A DNA stretch of 64,000 bases. It comes from JBBQWZ01 sp043788745. GTDB taxonomy: Bacteria; Acidobacteriota; Terriglobia; Bryobacterales; Bryobacteraceae. Within the stretch, counting starts at the first letter, position 1. Each line of letters begins with the position of its first letter. The notes below the pieces were generated by a model. That model was not told the DNA's origin, did no database searches, and saw only the letters and a list, made by a program, of their open reading frames with translations. Shown piece after piece: positions 1 to 7,034 of the stretch. The DNA is taken from positions 1-64,000 of the forward strand of contig JAYVTO010000217.1 in assembly GCA_043788745.1 (NCBI GenBank), read 5' to 3'. Position numbers and translations under genes: made by a program.

Positions 1-990
1 GGCGGCGCGCTGACGGTGTTAATGAAAGACGCGCTGCTGCCGAATCTGATGCAGACGCTTGAAGGGACTCCGGCGTTTGTGCATGCGGGGCCGTTCGCGA
101 ATATTGCACATGGCAATTCGTCGATTGTTGCCGATCAAATTGCGTTGAAACTGGCGGGTTCCACCAATGGCTATGTGCTGACGGAAGCTGGCTTTGGCGC
201 GGACATGGGCTTTGAGAAGTTCGCGAACATCAAGTGCCGGTACAGTGGGCTCGCGCCGGATTGCGTGGTGCTGGTGGCAACGATTCGGGCGTTGAAGATG
301 CATGGCGGCGGTCCGAAGGTGGTGGCCGGGCAGCCGCTCGATTATGCGTACACGCGGGAGAATCTGGAATTATTAGAGAAGGGCTGTTCGAATCTGACGG
401 CGCACATTCGGAGCATCCGGAAGTTCGGAATGCCGGTGGTGGTGGCGATCAACAGGTTCAAGGACGATACGGCGGCGGAAATCGAGTTGGTGCGGCGCAT
501 CTCGATGGAGTCTGGCGCGGAGGACGCGGTGATGACAAACCACTGGGCAGAAGGCGGCGCGGGCGCGGTGGCGCTCGGCAACGCGGTGATCGCGGCGTGC
601 GCGAAGCCGAGCGAATTTCGGTTTCTGTATCCGCTGGAGCTAAGCATCAAGGAGAAGATCGAGACAATCGTGCGCGAGATTTATGGCGGTGCGGGCGTTA
701 CGTACTCCGAAGAGGCGGAGCGCAAGATCGAACTGTACACGCGCAATGGTTTCGCGGCGCTGCCGATTTGCATGGCGAAGACGCATCTGAGCCTAAGTCA
801 TGATCCGATGCTGAAAGGCGCTCCGAGCGGCTTCGTGGTGCCTGTCCGCGATGTGCGCGCGAGCGTCGGCGCGGGGTTTCTGTATCCGCTGCTGGGGACG
901 ATGAGCACGATGCCGGGGCTTCCGACGCGGCCTGGCTATTACGACATCGACATCGATCCGGCGACGGGGCGCGTGGTGGGTTTGTTCTAG
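1..990 (+). CDS. fhs: formate--tetrahydrofolate ligase, C-terminal part (5' end outside window)
   Basis: This ATP-dependent enzyme joins formate to tetrahydrofolate to give 10-formyl-THF for one-carbon metabolism. The frame is open from base 1, so only the last 329 residues of a protein usually near 555 are visible, and the N-terminal P-loop lies upstream. Family blocks visible are FANIAHGNSS (about residues 33-42), TEAGFGADMGFEKF (about 61-74) and the C-terminal GAPSGFVVPVRDVRASVGAG region followed by a DIDPATGRVVGLF tail. A GTG occurs at base 16, but it lies inside a conserved stretch and is not the true start. The next gene follows after 24 bases on the same strand. Confidence 0.95.
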   Translation, partial: GGALTVLMKDALLPNLMQTLEGTPAFVHAGPFANIAHGNSSIVADQIALKLAGSTNGYVLTEAGFGADMGFEKFANIKCRYSGLAPDCVVLVATIRALKMHGGGPKVVAGQPLDYAYTRENLELLEKGCSNLTAHIRSIRKFGMPVVVAINRFKDDTAAEIELVRRISMESGAEDAVMTNHWAEGGAGAVALGNAVIAACAKPSEFRFLYPLELSIKEKIETIVREIYGGAGVTYSEEAERKIELYTRNGFAALPICMAKTHLSLSHDPMLKGAPSGFVVPVRDVRASVGAGFLYPLLGTMSTMPGLPTRPGYYDIDIDPATGRVVGLF

Positions 991-1014
991 CCTGGGGAGC
1001 TACTCTAAAGGCAG

Positions 1015-2088
1015 ATGCCCACGAATCATGACAGCCAGATGTTGGTGGAGGTACGACAGCAGCCGGAAGCGCTGACGAAGTCGTTTGGGGGAGGATTGCG
1101 TGCGGCGACGAAGCTGCGGAAAGCACTTGCGGCCAAGCGGCCGCGGTTCATTGTGCTGGCGGCGCGGGGCACTTCGGACAATGCGGCGCAGTTTGGACGA
1201 TACCTGATCGAAGTGACGACGGGCATTCCGGTGTCGCTCGCCGCGCCGAGCGTGTACACGCTGTACGAGGCGAAGCTCGACTTGCGGGACACGATGGTGA
1301 TCGCGATCTCGCAGTCGGGGGAATCGACGGACATCAACCTGGTGCTGGAGCGCGCGAAGGCGCAGGGCGCGATGACGGTGGGGATCACGAACGAGTCGTC
1401 GAGCAAGCTGGCAAAGCTCGCCGAGCATGCGTTTTTGGTGAAGGCCGGCAAGGAAAAGAGTGTAGCGGCGACGAAGACCTACACAGGTCAGTTGCTGATG
1501 CTGTACCTGATTGCGTGGGCGCTTGGTGGGCGGATCGATCTCGACGAACTGGGTCGATTGCCGGACTACGCGCACGCGGCGTTGTCGCTTGAGGCGGAGA
1601 TTGCGGAACGCGCCAAGCGGTATCGATTTATGGATCACGCAGTGGTGGTTGGACGCGGGTTGAACTACGCAAACGCGTTCGAGTTTGCGCTGAAATTAAT
1701 GGAGACCTGCTACGTGGTCGCCGAGCGGTTTTCGTCGGCCGACTTCCAGCACGGTCCGATTGCGATGGTGGAAGCGTCGTTTCCGATATTCTTATTCGCT
1801 CCGGGCGGGGTCACATGGCCGGGCGTGAAGGATATGCTGGCGCGGCTGGATCAATTAAAAGCGGAGACTCTGCTGATTAGCGATCAGAGCCATCGGGATC
1901 TGCCGCACGATCGCGGGGCGATTGTGATTCCGGCGCGGCTGAAGCGTTCGGCAGCCACGCCGAGCGATCTCTACACGCCGATCCCCTACATTATTCCGTG
2001 CCAGCTTTTTGCTGCTTGTTTGGCGAATGAGAAGGGCATCAATCCGGATCAGCCGCGCACGTTGAGCAAAGTCACCCGCACGATGTAG
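1015..2088 (+). CDS. SIS-domain sugar-phosphate isomerase/deaminase (NagB-II / GlmS isomerase-like)
   Basis: A 357-residue protein with two SIS domains and no glutaminase domain, so it resembles the isomerase half of GlmS or the NagB-II glucosamine-6-phosphate deaminases. Visible motifs are AARGTSDNAA (about 49-58), the phosphosugar-binding AISQSGESTD (about 101-110), VAATKTYTGQ (about 155-164), and the C-terminal PDQPRTLSKVTRT block typical of this group. The ATG at 1015 is preceded by AAAGG at a suitable distance. A role in amino-sugar turnover is known for the family; the exact substrate cannot be read from sequence. It may be cotranscribed with the fhs end 24 bases upstream. Confidence 0.88.
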   Translation: MPTNHDSQMLVEVRQQPEALTKSFGGGLRAATKLRKALAAKRPRFIVLAARGTSDNAAQFGRYLIEVTTGIPVSLAAPSVYTLYEAKLDLRDTMVIAISQSGESTDINLVLERAKAQGAMTVGITNESSSKLAKLAEHAFLVKAGKEKSVAATKTYTGQLLMLYLIAWALGGRIDLDELGRLPDYAHAALSLEAEIAERAKRYRFMDHAVVVGRGLNYANAFEFALKLMETCYVVAERFSSADFQHGPIAMVEASFPIFLFAPGGVTWPGVKDMLARLDQLKAETLLISDQSHRDLPHDRGAIVIPARLKRSAATPSDLYTPIPYIIPCQLFAACLANEKGINPDQPRTLSKVTRTM

Positions 2089-2165
2089 GGTTACTTGCAA
2101 TCGAAGGTGCCGATTGAACAGCAGTAGATACGCATCCGGTGAGGTAAGTGGTGGGAGTCACTTGC

Positions 2166-2250
2166 TGCTCGCACCGGAGATCATGGACTGGACGAGCAGT
2201 AGTGGCCAGGCGACGAGGTAGAAATTGGGAAGCCACCAGGCGATGCCTAG
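2166..2250 (-). pseudogene. short membrane-protein-like tail directly after the SMR stop
   Basis: After the TGA of the SMR gene the same minus frame stays open for about 29 codons (GIAWWLPNFYLVAWPLLLVQ and onward to a stop near 2166). It is strongly hydrophobic and reads like the C-terminal end of a small membrane protein. It has no start codon or ribosome site of its own. I read it as a gene remnant or a readthrough extension, with low confidence; no family could be named. The rest of 2089-2165 shows nothing recognisable. Confidence 0.25.
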
Positions 2251-2586
2251 TCATGCGCAATGAGCGACTGATTTCGAGAATGCGTTGAGAACGATGAGGC
2301 CAGCGACGATGGGTGCGATTCCGGCGATCGCCGGAACGTCGAGGCGCTGACCGTAGAGCAGCCATCCGGCGAGGGAGACAAGAACGACTCCGACACCGGA
2401 CCAGATGGCGTAGGCGATTCCGACGGAGATGGTTTGCAGGGTGAGGGAGAGAAGGTAGAAGGCGGATCCGTAGCCGAGGACCACGATGACGGATGGGACG
2501 AGATTCGTGAATCCGTTGGAGGCCTTGAGGGCCGAGGTCGCGGCGACTTCGGAGAGGATGGCGAGGAAGAGATACAGCTGGTTCGT
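2251..2586 (-). CDS. SMR-family (EmrE-like) efflux protein with ACG at the start position
   Basis: The frame reads as a complete 111-residue small multidrug resistance protein, a four-helix proton-coupled exporter of cations. The essential membrane glutamate of TM1 is present in LAILSEVAATSALK, followed by YGSAFYLLSLTLQTI, VGIAYAIWSGVG and the C-terminal AFSKSVAH typical of EmrE relatives. Alignment by eye puts the initiator at an ACG codon (2586-2584); a stop codon lies 16 codons further upstream in frame. The first standard start is GTG at 2484, which would delete TM1 and its glutamate. The gene begins 20 bases after the antitoxin stop, so it could be coupled to it. It is either silenced by an ATG-to-ACG change or read at low efficiency. 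Confidence 0.6.
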   Translation of the reverse strand, partial: TNQLYLFLAILSEVAATSALKASNGFTNLVPSVIVVLGYGSAFYLLSLTLQTISVGIAYAIWSGVGVVLVSLAGWLLYGQRLDVPAIAGIAPIVAGLIVLNAFSKSVAHCA

Positions 2587-2606
2587 GGACCTAGCGTAAA
2601 AGAATT

Positions 2607-2939
2607 TCAGCGACTGGACCTAACGCGCGTGAGACTGAGTCTGAATTGAACGCCTTCGGTCCGTTGAAGCGCAGAAACAATGTTAATCAAGCTGGCGGCC
2701 GACGGACTGCCTTTGGGTCCCAGCATGCGCATAAGACTTTTCTCGGGGATGTTCGTGTATGCTTCCAGACTCTGAAATCCGAGCGTGGCGTTGACGTAGT
2801 CGCGAAGGACGGCCTTGCCGGTAGCCAGATCGCCGTTGATCACGCACTCGATCGCTTCGCGCAGAAGAGCTTGGCGAAATTTTGGGTCACGTTGGGCGCG
2901 CGCACGGATCGTTTCCTTGAAATCACGGGTTAGGGGCAT
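2607..2939 (-). CDS. HigA-like antidote of a type II toxin-antitoxin pair (COG3636 type)
   Basis: A 110-residue putative DNA-binding antitoxin. It starts FKETIRARAQRDPKFRQALL and contains the family blocks GDLATGKAVLRDYVNA (about 36-51) and EKSLMRMLGPKGSPSA (about 65-80), the helix-turn-helix region that ends in a LINIVSALQ helix. The last ten residues (LSLTRVRSSR) are not typical and may come from a changed 3' end. Its ATG overlaps the toxin stop by one base (TGATG), the usual coupling for toxin-first modules. By family precedent it neutralises the toxin and represses the shared promoter upstream. Confidence 0.85.
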   Translation of the reverse strand: MPLTRDFKETIRARAQRDPKFRQALLREAIECVINGDLATGKAVLRDYVNATLGFQSLEAYTNIPEKSLMRMLGPKGSPSAASLINIVSALQRTEGVQFRLSLTRVRSSR

Positions 2940-3271
2940 CAGTTAGTCTCCAGTTTCTTCCTGAGTTTGTAAGCGGCCCACCGCTCGTGAGCGAGTAACA
3001 CATCGTGCCGCTGGCGCTTCTTGGCGCCGCCACCGACAAGGATCACAAGGCGCTCACCCTCTTTACCGAAGTAGATTCTGTAACCAGGGCCGAAGTCCAG
3101 CCTAAACTCCAGCACGCCGGAGCCAACACTTTTGGAATTCGAGAAATTACCTTGCTCGATCCGAGACAGCGCGACGGTAACTTTGGCCGCAGCGATCGAA
3201 TTCAACGAGTCGAACCACTTCTTGAACGGGCTGTCGCCGCTGTCGTCAACATATTCGCGAAGCTCGATCAC
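2939..3271 (-). CDS. RelE/HigB-type (phage Gp49-like) toxin
   Basis: A 110-residue toxin of the RelE/ParE superfamily, usually a ribosome-dependent mRNA endonuclease. Visible blocks are IELREYVDDSGDSPFKKWF at the start, EQGNFSNSKSVGSGVLEFRL (about 39-58), DFGPGYRIYF and VILVGGGAKKRQRHD, all typical of the Gp49-like branch. The start is GTG at 3271; the in-frame codons just upstream include a TAG inside the promoter palindrome, so no longer version exists. Length matches the family. No ribosome site is visible in the 8 bases between the predicted -10 box and the GTG, which suggests a leaderless message. Confidence 0.86.
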   Translation of the reverse strand: MIELREYVDDSGDSPFKKWFDSLNSIAAAKVTVALSRIEQGNFSNSKSVGSGVLEFRLDFGPGYRIYFGKEGERLVILVGGGAKKRQRHDVLLAHERWAAYKLRKKLETN

Positions 3272-3274
3272 GCA

Positions 3275-3308
3275 GATCTATGGTAACGCGTACGTTACCA
3301 TAGATCAA
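3275..3308 (-). promoter_or_regulatory. promoter with palindromic operator of the HigBA-like module
   Basis: A perfect inverted repeat with 14-base arms (GATCTATGGTAACG at 3275-3288 and its complement at 3293-3306, spacer CGTA) lies just before the toxin start. On the minus strand TTGATC (3308-3303) and TACCAT (3285-3280) are 17 bases apart and fit a sigma-70 promoter. The -10 box and most of the spacer lie inside the palindrome, so a repressor bound there would block initiation. The predicted transcript start falls at or within a few bases of the GTG. Confidence 0.65.
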
Positions 3309-3348
3309 TTGCAATGAGGTGGACTCGTCGAAGTTCACTCCTCGAGCT

Positions 3349-3486
3349 TTAAAACATTGGAAATACGTCGCCGAATCGATTCACGAGCCATACGGTGAAA
3401 CACTCCGGAAGAAGATCGCGCCAGCCCGCGAGGAGTTGCGACCAATCGCAATTAGATTGGTCCAGGAGATACTCTGTCAGGTTCAT
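3349..3486 (-). pseudogene. truncated DUF1851 / T6SS Tdi1-type immunity protein fragment
   Basis: A 45-residue reading frame, MNLTEYLLDQSNCDW then LLAGWRDLLPECFTVWLVNRFGDV by position 43, matches from memory the N-terminal block of DUF1851/Tdi1-like proteins (W..LL.GW..LLP..FTVWL.NRFGD), which normally continue for about 100 more residues with a VHMLDVG block. Here a TAA follows at once and no frame downstream restores the family. It starts 2 bases after the permease stop with GAGAAGG at a proper distance, so it is probably still translated with the ABC genes. I call it a truncated remnant. The remaining bases 3309-3348 show nothing. Confidence 0.55.
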
Positions 3487-3488
3487 CG

Positions 3489-4526
3489 TTACCTTCTCTG
3501 ATCCCAGCAGCGACCGTACCACCACAACGACGCGACAAAACTCACCGCGACGAACACCAGCACCACCGGACCTCGTTGCAGTTCCGCGAAGCCGATGGCG
3601 ACTCCGCCTAGCGCTTGTAGAGCTCCTACGGGTAGCAGGCGACCTCCGGTGAATCTCCAGCGCTGTTGCGGGATTCGGTGGAAGATCGAGGAGTGGTGGC
3701 CTAGAGCTAGCGCAACGAGGCCGAACGTGATTCCGGGGAGCGGGTCGAGTGGCGTTAGCAGCAGTAACAACACGGCCATGAAGGCGATGTCCTTTGCTAA
3801 CAGGATCTGCCAGCCTCGGAGCGCCAACAGGCGATAGCGCGTCATTCCCGAGCGCAGATCCAAGCCGAACAGCGATTGGGCGCAGGTGCTGATGGCGAGC
3901 GTCACGAGGATTCCCAACAAAGGGAAAGCGACGGGGTCGGTTGCTTTGCCAGACAGGCGGAACAGGCCTCCGCCGACGCTCAGCGCCAATGCGACATAAG
4001 GGTCGAGCAGGCTCAGCAGTTGGCGAATGTCTTTGCGAATGAGGCCGCCGATCGGGCCGGGAAGTTGCGGGATGTAGCGCAGCAGGTGGAAATGCCGCTG
4101 GCGAGTCGCAAGTCGCTTCCCGAGCAGTGAGGTCGCGCGGACGACCAGCGCCACAGCGAGGAACGTCAGGCCTTCGCTGAGGCGTCCCGTGCGCCACGCG
4201 ATGATTAGCGCGATCCAGAGTAGCGGGCTTAGCAGCAGGCTGGAAACGCGCAAGGCGATGCGCTGGGGTGTTGAGAGCGGCCAGAGCGCGAGGCGGTCCG
4301 GCGGGATACGCGCGAGCGGGTCGGCGGAGATGGGGAAGAGCAGCAAGAATCCGAATAGGAAGAAGAAAACGTAGGCGCTCTTCGGCGGCTGGCCGGATTG
4401 CACTGCGCCTGCGACCAGCAGCAACACGAACAGAAAAAAGTTGTTGACCTTGAGCGATTCGAGCGAGCTCAGATCGCGCTGGACCGCCTTGCGCAGCGCG
4501 TCTAGGATCGCGAAGAGCGGAGCCAA
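3489..4526 (-). CDS. ABC-type exporter membrane subunit
   Basis: A 345-residue very hydrophobic protein with about eight to ten predicted membrane segments (for example FFLFVLLLVAGAV near residue 30 and YVFFFLFGFLLLFPI near 52). It follows an ABC ATPase gene and overlaps its end by 25 bases, starting at a TTG at 4526; no ATG lies close by, so the start is tentative. The pair forms a two-gene exporter of ABC-2 style, in which this subunit makes the membrane pathway. The substrate is unknown. A CPBP protease lies upstream in the same run and a short immunity-like fragment lies downstream. Confidence 0.72.
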   Translation of the reverse strand: MAPLFAILDALRKAVQRDLSSLESLKVNNFFLFVLLLVAGAVQSGQPPKSAYVFFFLFGFLLLFPISADPLARIPPDRLALWPLSTPQRIALRVSSLLLSPLLWIALIIAWRTGRLSEGLTFLAVALVVRATSLLGKRLATRQRHFHLLRYIPQLPGPIGGLIRKDIRQLLSLLDPYVALALSVGGGLFRLSGKATDPVAFPLLGILVTLAISTCAQSLFGLDLRSGMTRYRLLALRGWQILLAKDIAFMAVLLLLLTPLDPLPGITFGLVALALGHHSSIFHRIPQQRWRFTGGRLLPVGALQALGGVAIGFAELQRGPVVLVFVAVSFVASLWWYGRCWDQRR

Positions 4527-5242
4527 GGCAGATCCTCAGACTGTGGAGTTTCAACGAAGTCGAAATACATCTCTTCGAGCGGGCGATCGAGCGCGGCCAT
4601 CGCGGAGTCCCATACGATGCGCCCCTGGCGAATCATCACGATTTGTCCGGCTAGCTTGTCGATGATCGACAGAATGTGCGAGGTCAGAAAGACCGTGATG
4701 CCGCGCGCGGCGACCGTCGTGAGCATGTCTTGCATGGTTTTCGACGAGACGGGATCGATGCCCTCAAACGGCTCGTCAAGAAACAGCACGCGCGGATTAT
4801 GCAGTAGCGCCATCGCGAGCGCGGTTTTCTTTCGCATCCCATGCGATGCCTGATCGAGAAAGGTGTCGCGCTTGTCCTGAATGCCGAGCATGCGGAGCAG
4901 GGGGTCCATACGCTCACGTGTTTCGCGGAGGGAGAGTCCGTAGACAGGGCCGGAGAGTTCGAGATGCTCTTTGATACTGAGCGAATCGAAGAGGCCGAGG
5001 TCCTCGGGCAAAACGCCGATTGCGTGTTTGGCGAGCAGGGTCTCCAACTTGACGTCGTGGCCGGCGATGTTGATCTCGCCAACGTCCGGCGCAAGAAGTC
5101 CGGTAAGCGACTTCAGCAACGTTGATTTGCCCGCGCCATTGGGTCCAAGCAAGGCGCAGATTCCGGATGGAATATCGAGGTTGATATCGTCGAGGGCGAC
5201 GAAACCGCCGAAGCGCTTTGTGACGTGGCGGCAAAGAATCAT
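4502..5242 (-). CDS. ABC transporter ATP-binding protein
   Basis: A 246-residue nucleotide-binding subunit that powers the exporter encoded downstream. It has Walker A GPNGAGKST (about 34-42), a Q-loop region near GVLPEDLGLF, an altered signature SHGMRKKTALAMAL in place of LSGGQ, Walker B VLFLDEPFEGIDP and the H-loop in LTSHIL. The signature SHGMR is common in ABC-2 type exporters of the CcmA group. The ATG at 5242 begins MILCRHVTKRFGG, matching the normal N-terminus. It lies 33 bases after the CPBP protease gene and overlaps the permease by 25 bases, so the three are likely one operon. Confidence 0.92.
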   Translation of the reverse strand: MILCRHVTKRFGGFVALDDINLDIPSGICALLGPNGAGKSTLLKSLTGLLAPDVGEINIAGHDVKLETLLAKHAIGVLPEDLGLFDSLSIKEHLELSGPVYGLSLRETRERMDPLLRMLGIQDKRDTFLDQASHGMRKKTALAMALLHNPRVLFLDEPFEGIDPVSSKTMQDMLTTVAARGITVFLTSHILSIIDKLAGQIVMIRQGRIVWDSAMAALDRPLEEMYFDFVETPQSEDLPWLRSSRS

Positions 5243-5275
5243 TTGGTGTCGTTGGTCTCCTCTCTAGGGACGCGC

Positions 5276-6247
5276 CTATGCGCCAAACGTCTTCCATGTG
5301 GTGACAACAAGAGCGTGCGTCACCATGGATGCCCGAATGCCGTTGCCGGAACGGAACGCCAAGCCGTAGAACAGGCCGGCGACTGCAGCGAGGATCGCGA
5401 AGCGCCAGTTCGGGAACGCCCGATACCACAGATGCGCGGAGCCGAAGAGCGCCGATGCTGCCACAAGGCCGATCCACCTGCTGCCCGACAGCTTGTCGAG
5501 CGATTGCTGCAATAGGCCGCGGAAGAAGAACTCTTCGCTCAATGCGACAACCCACAAGATTCCGAGGAAGGTACCGAGCGCGATGAGAGACGCTTTCCAC
5601 CAGGGGTGCGGCGGCCAGCGCAGCGTGATGAACTTCAGCCAGACGGCAAGCAAAACCGCTACCGGCAGAAACAGGAGGTAGTATTGCGCTCCGACGGTCC
5701 ACTCGCGGCGCGAGGGGATAAAGCCGAAGCCGATGCCGCGCACGTTTCGCATGCAGAGAAGCGCGAAGACTCCAGTCCGAATGAGCATCAACTGGCCGAG
5801 GATTTCGAGGTGCAGCTTCGGAAACGGGCTGATGTAGAATCGCTCGAAAACTTTGGTCAACATAACAGCGGCGAGCAGCACGAGGAAGGCAACGTCGACG
5901 AAGCCGTTGTGTGGAAGGGCGATGTACCAGAACGAGACCACCAATGCCAGAAGGGCAATCCAGGCAAACTGCGTCCACGACGTTGCCAGACCCGCGGTCA
6001 CGAAGGGGGCGAGGGCAGTGACCCACAACCAGAATGCCAGGGTCGAGGGCGGCAGCTTTGCGAGGAGGTTCCGGACGTCATCACGACCCAGGGCGACGTA
6101 GAACGCGGCTTCGAGGAGAAAGGCTGGAAGCAGGGCGACGGCGGCCCCCCACTCGATTCCGATTTGCCGCGAATAGAGGTAGGCAGCCAAGGCTCCGGCG
6201 GCCCAAACTACGAGGACGATCAGCAAATAGGGGCGGAGGACGCGCAT
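5276..6247 (-). CDS. CPBP-family intramembrane glutamic protease (CAAX protease-like)
   Basis: A 323-residue polytopic membrane protein. The three motifs of the CPBP/ABI (Rce1-like) family are visible: EEFFFR (EExxxR, about residue 234), FGSAH (FxxxH, about 264) and a later histidine in MVTHALVVTT (about 310). These place glutamate and histidines of the active site in the membrane. Bacterial members serve in peptide maturation, bacteriocin self-immunity or unknown processing. Being upstream of an ABC exporter pair suggests maturation or export of a small peptide, but no peptide gene is visible. The start is ATG at 6247, with a GTG one codon earlier as an alternative. It is divergent from the sigma factor gene. 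Confidence 0.85.
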   Translation of the reverse strand: MRVLRPYLLIVLVVWAAGALAAYLYSRQIGIEWGAAVALLPAFLLEAAFYVALGRDDVRNLLAKLPPSTLAFWLWVTALAPFVTAGLATSWTQFAWIALLALVVSFWYIALPHNGFVDVAFLVLLAAVMLTKVFERFYISPFPKLHLEILGQLMLIRTGVFALLCMRNVRGIGFGFIPSRREWTVGAQYYLLFLPVAVLLAVWLKFITLRWPPHPWWKASLIALGTFLGILWVVALSEEFFFRGLLQQSLDKLSGSRWIGLVAASALFGSAHLWYRAFPNWRFAILAAVAGLFYGLAFRSGNGIRASMVTHALVVTTWKTFGA

Positions 6248-6342
6248 CACGTTTGGGCCAGAGCCTTCATGCTACCAGCCGGAGGCGTTGGCGGCAGTGC
6301 GGCGTAACCTTTTACCTTTGCAGCGGTACCCTCAATCGAAGC

Positions 6343-6909
6343 GTGAATTTGACAGATCAGCAAGTCATGGCGGAGGTCGGGTCGGGCGAAGTAGGCCGGA
6401 TGGCAGTCCTCTTTGAGCGGCACCACCGGGCTTTGTTCCGGTTCTTCGTGGGACTGTGCCGCGACCGGGCGTTGGCCGAGGATCTGGCTCAGGACGTGTT
6501 CTTTCGTATGCTCCGATACCGGCATAGTTACGACGCAAAGCAGCCGTTCACGGCCTGGATGTATCAGATCGCGCGCAACGCGCACCTGGATCAGGTGCAG
6601 AAGCGGAAGGGCGAGGTTGTCTCGTTCGAAGAGTACCTGGAGCGGCGGCAGGAGCCGGCTGAGCCGTCGCCCGGAGCCCAGGATCAGCTCGAGCGCATGC
6701 AAGACGTCGGATTGTTACGGCGCGCGCTCGAGCGCCTACCTGAAGACAAGCGGGAAATTCTGATTTTGGCGCGTTATCAGAATTTGAAATACGAAGAGAT
6801 CGCGCAAATATTGGGCTGCGAAGTGAACACCGTGAAGGTTCGCGTGTTCCGTGCGGTGAAAGTATTGGGGCAGGTGTTTCACGAATTAGCAGCGGAGCGG
6901 GCCTCCTAA
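6343..6909 (+). CDS. ECF-type RNA polymerase sigma factor
   Basis: A 188-residue sigma factor with region 2 (LFERHHRALFRFF, then LAEDLAQDVFFRML, about residues 24-65) and region 4 (LPEDKREILILARYQNLKYEEI and NTVKVRVFRAVKVL, about 125-180). It would direct polymerase to a stress-type regulon. I chose GTG at 6343 because TDQQVMAEV matches the usual ECF N-terminus; ATG at 6367 is a shorter alternative. The gene starts an operon with a zinc-finger anti-sigma and a DUF4097 protein, the common acidobacterial arrangement. A strong hairpin lies between it and the anti-sigma. Confidence 0.93.
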   Translation: MNLTDQQVMAEVGSGEVGRMAVLFERHHRALFRFFVGLCRDRALAEDLAQDVFFRMLRYRHSYDAKQPFTAWMYQIARNAHLDQVQKRKGEVVSFEEYLERRQEPAEPSPGAQDQLERMQDVGLLRRALERLPEDKREILILARYQNLKYEEIAQILGCEVNTVKVRVFRAVKVLGQVFHELAAERAS

Positions 6910-6929
6910 TGCAATGCCCTGCAGAAAAC

Positions 6930-6953
6930 ATCCCCGGGCTGAAGCCCGGGGAT
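6930..6953. repeat. perfect 10-bp hairpin ATCCCCGGGC-TGAA-GCCCGGGGAT
   Basis: The arms are exact and the loop is TGAA. It lies between the sigma and anti-sigma genes, with no T-run after it, so it is not a standard terminator. A similar hairpin with the complementary loop TTCA occurs at 38767-38784, which suggests a dispersed REP-like element. It may also act as an mRNA stability boundary between the two cistrons. Confidence 0.75.
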
Positions 6954-7034
6954 ATAGCATCGCCGGTTACGGCGGGGATGGTTTCGATCCGAATCACGCG
7001 GTGAGAGAAGTCGTAGGGGCCAGGAAGAATTTAT

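Noticed and set aside
2579..2632. Direct repeat TAGGTCCA flanking the antitoxin end, as a target duplication of an inserted module
   Set aside because: The match is only about eight bases and no copy is found on the other side of the module at 3310.
6943..6960. Terminator between sigma and anti-sigma genes
   Set aside because: The strong hairpin is not followed by a T-run, and the gene pair is expected to be cotranscribed.
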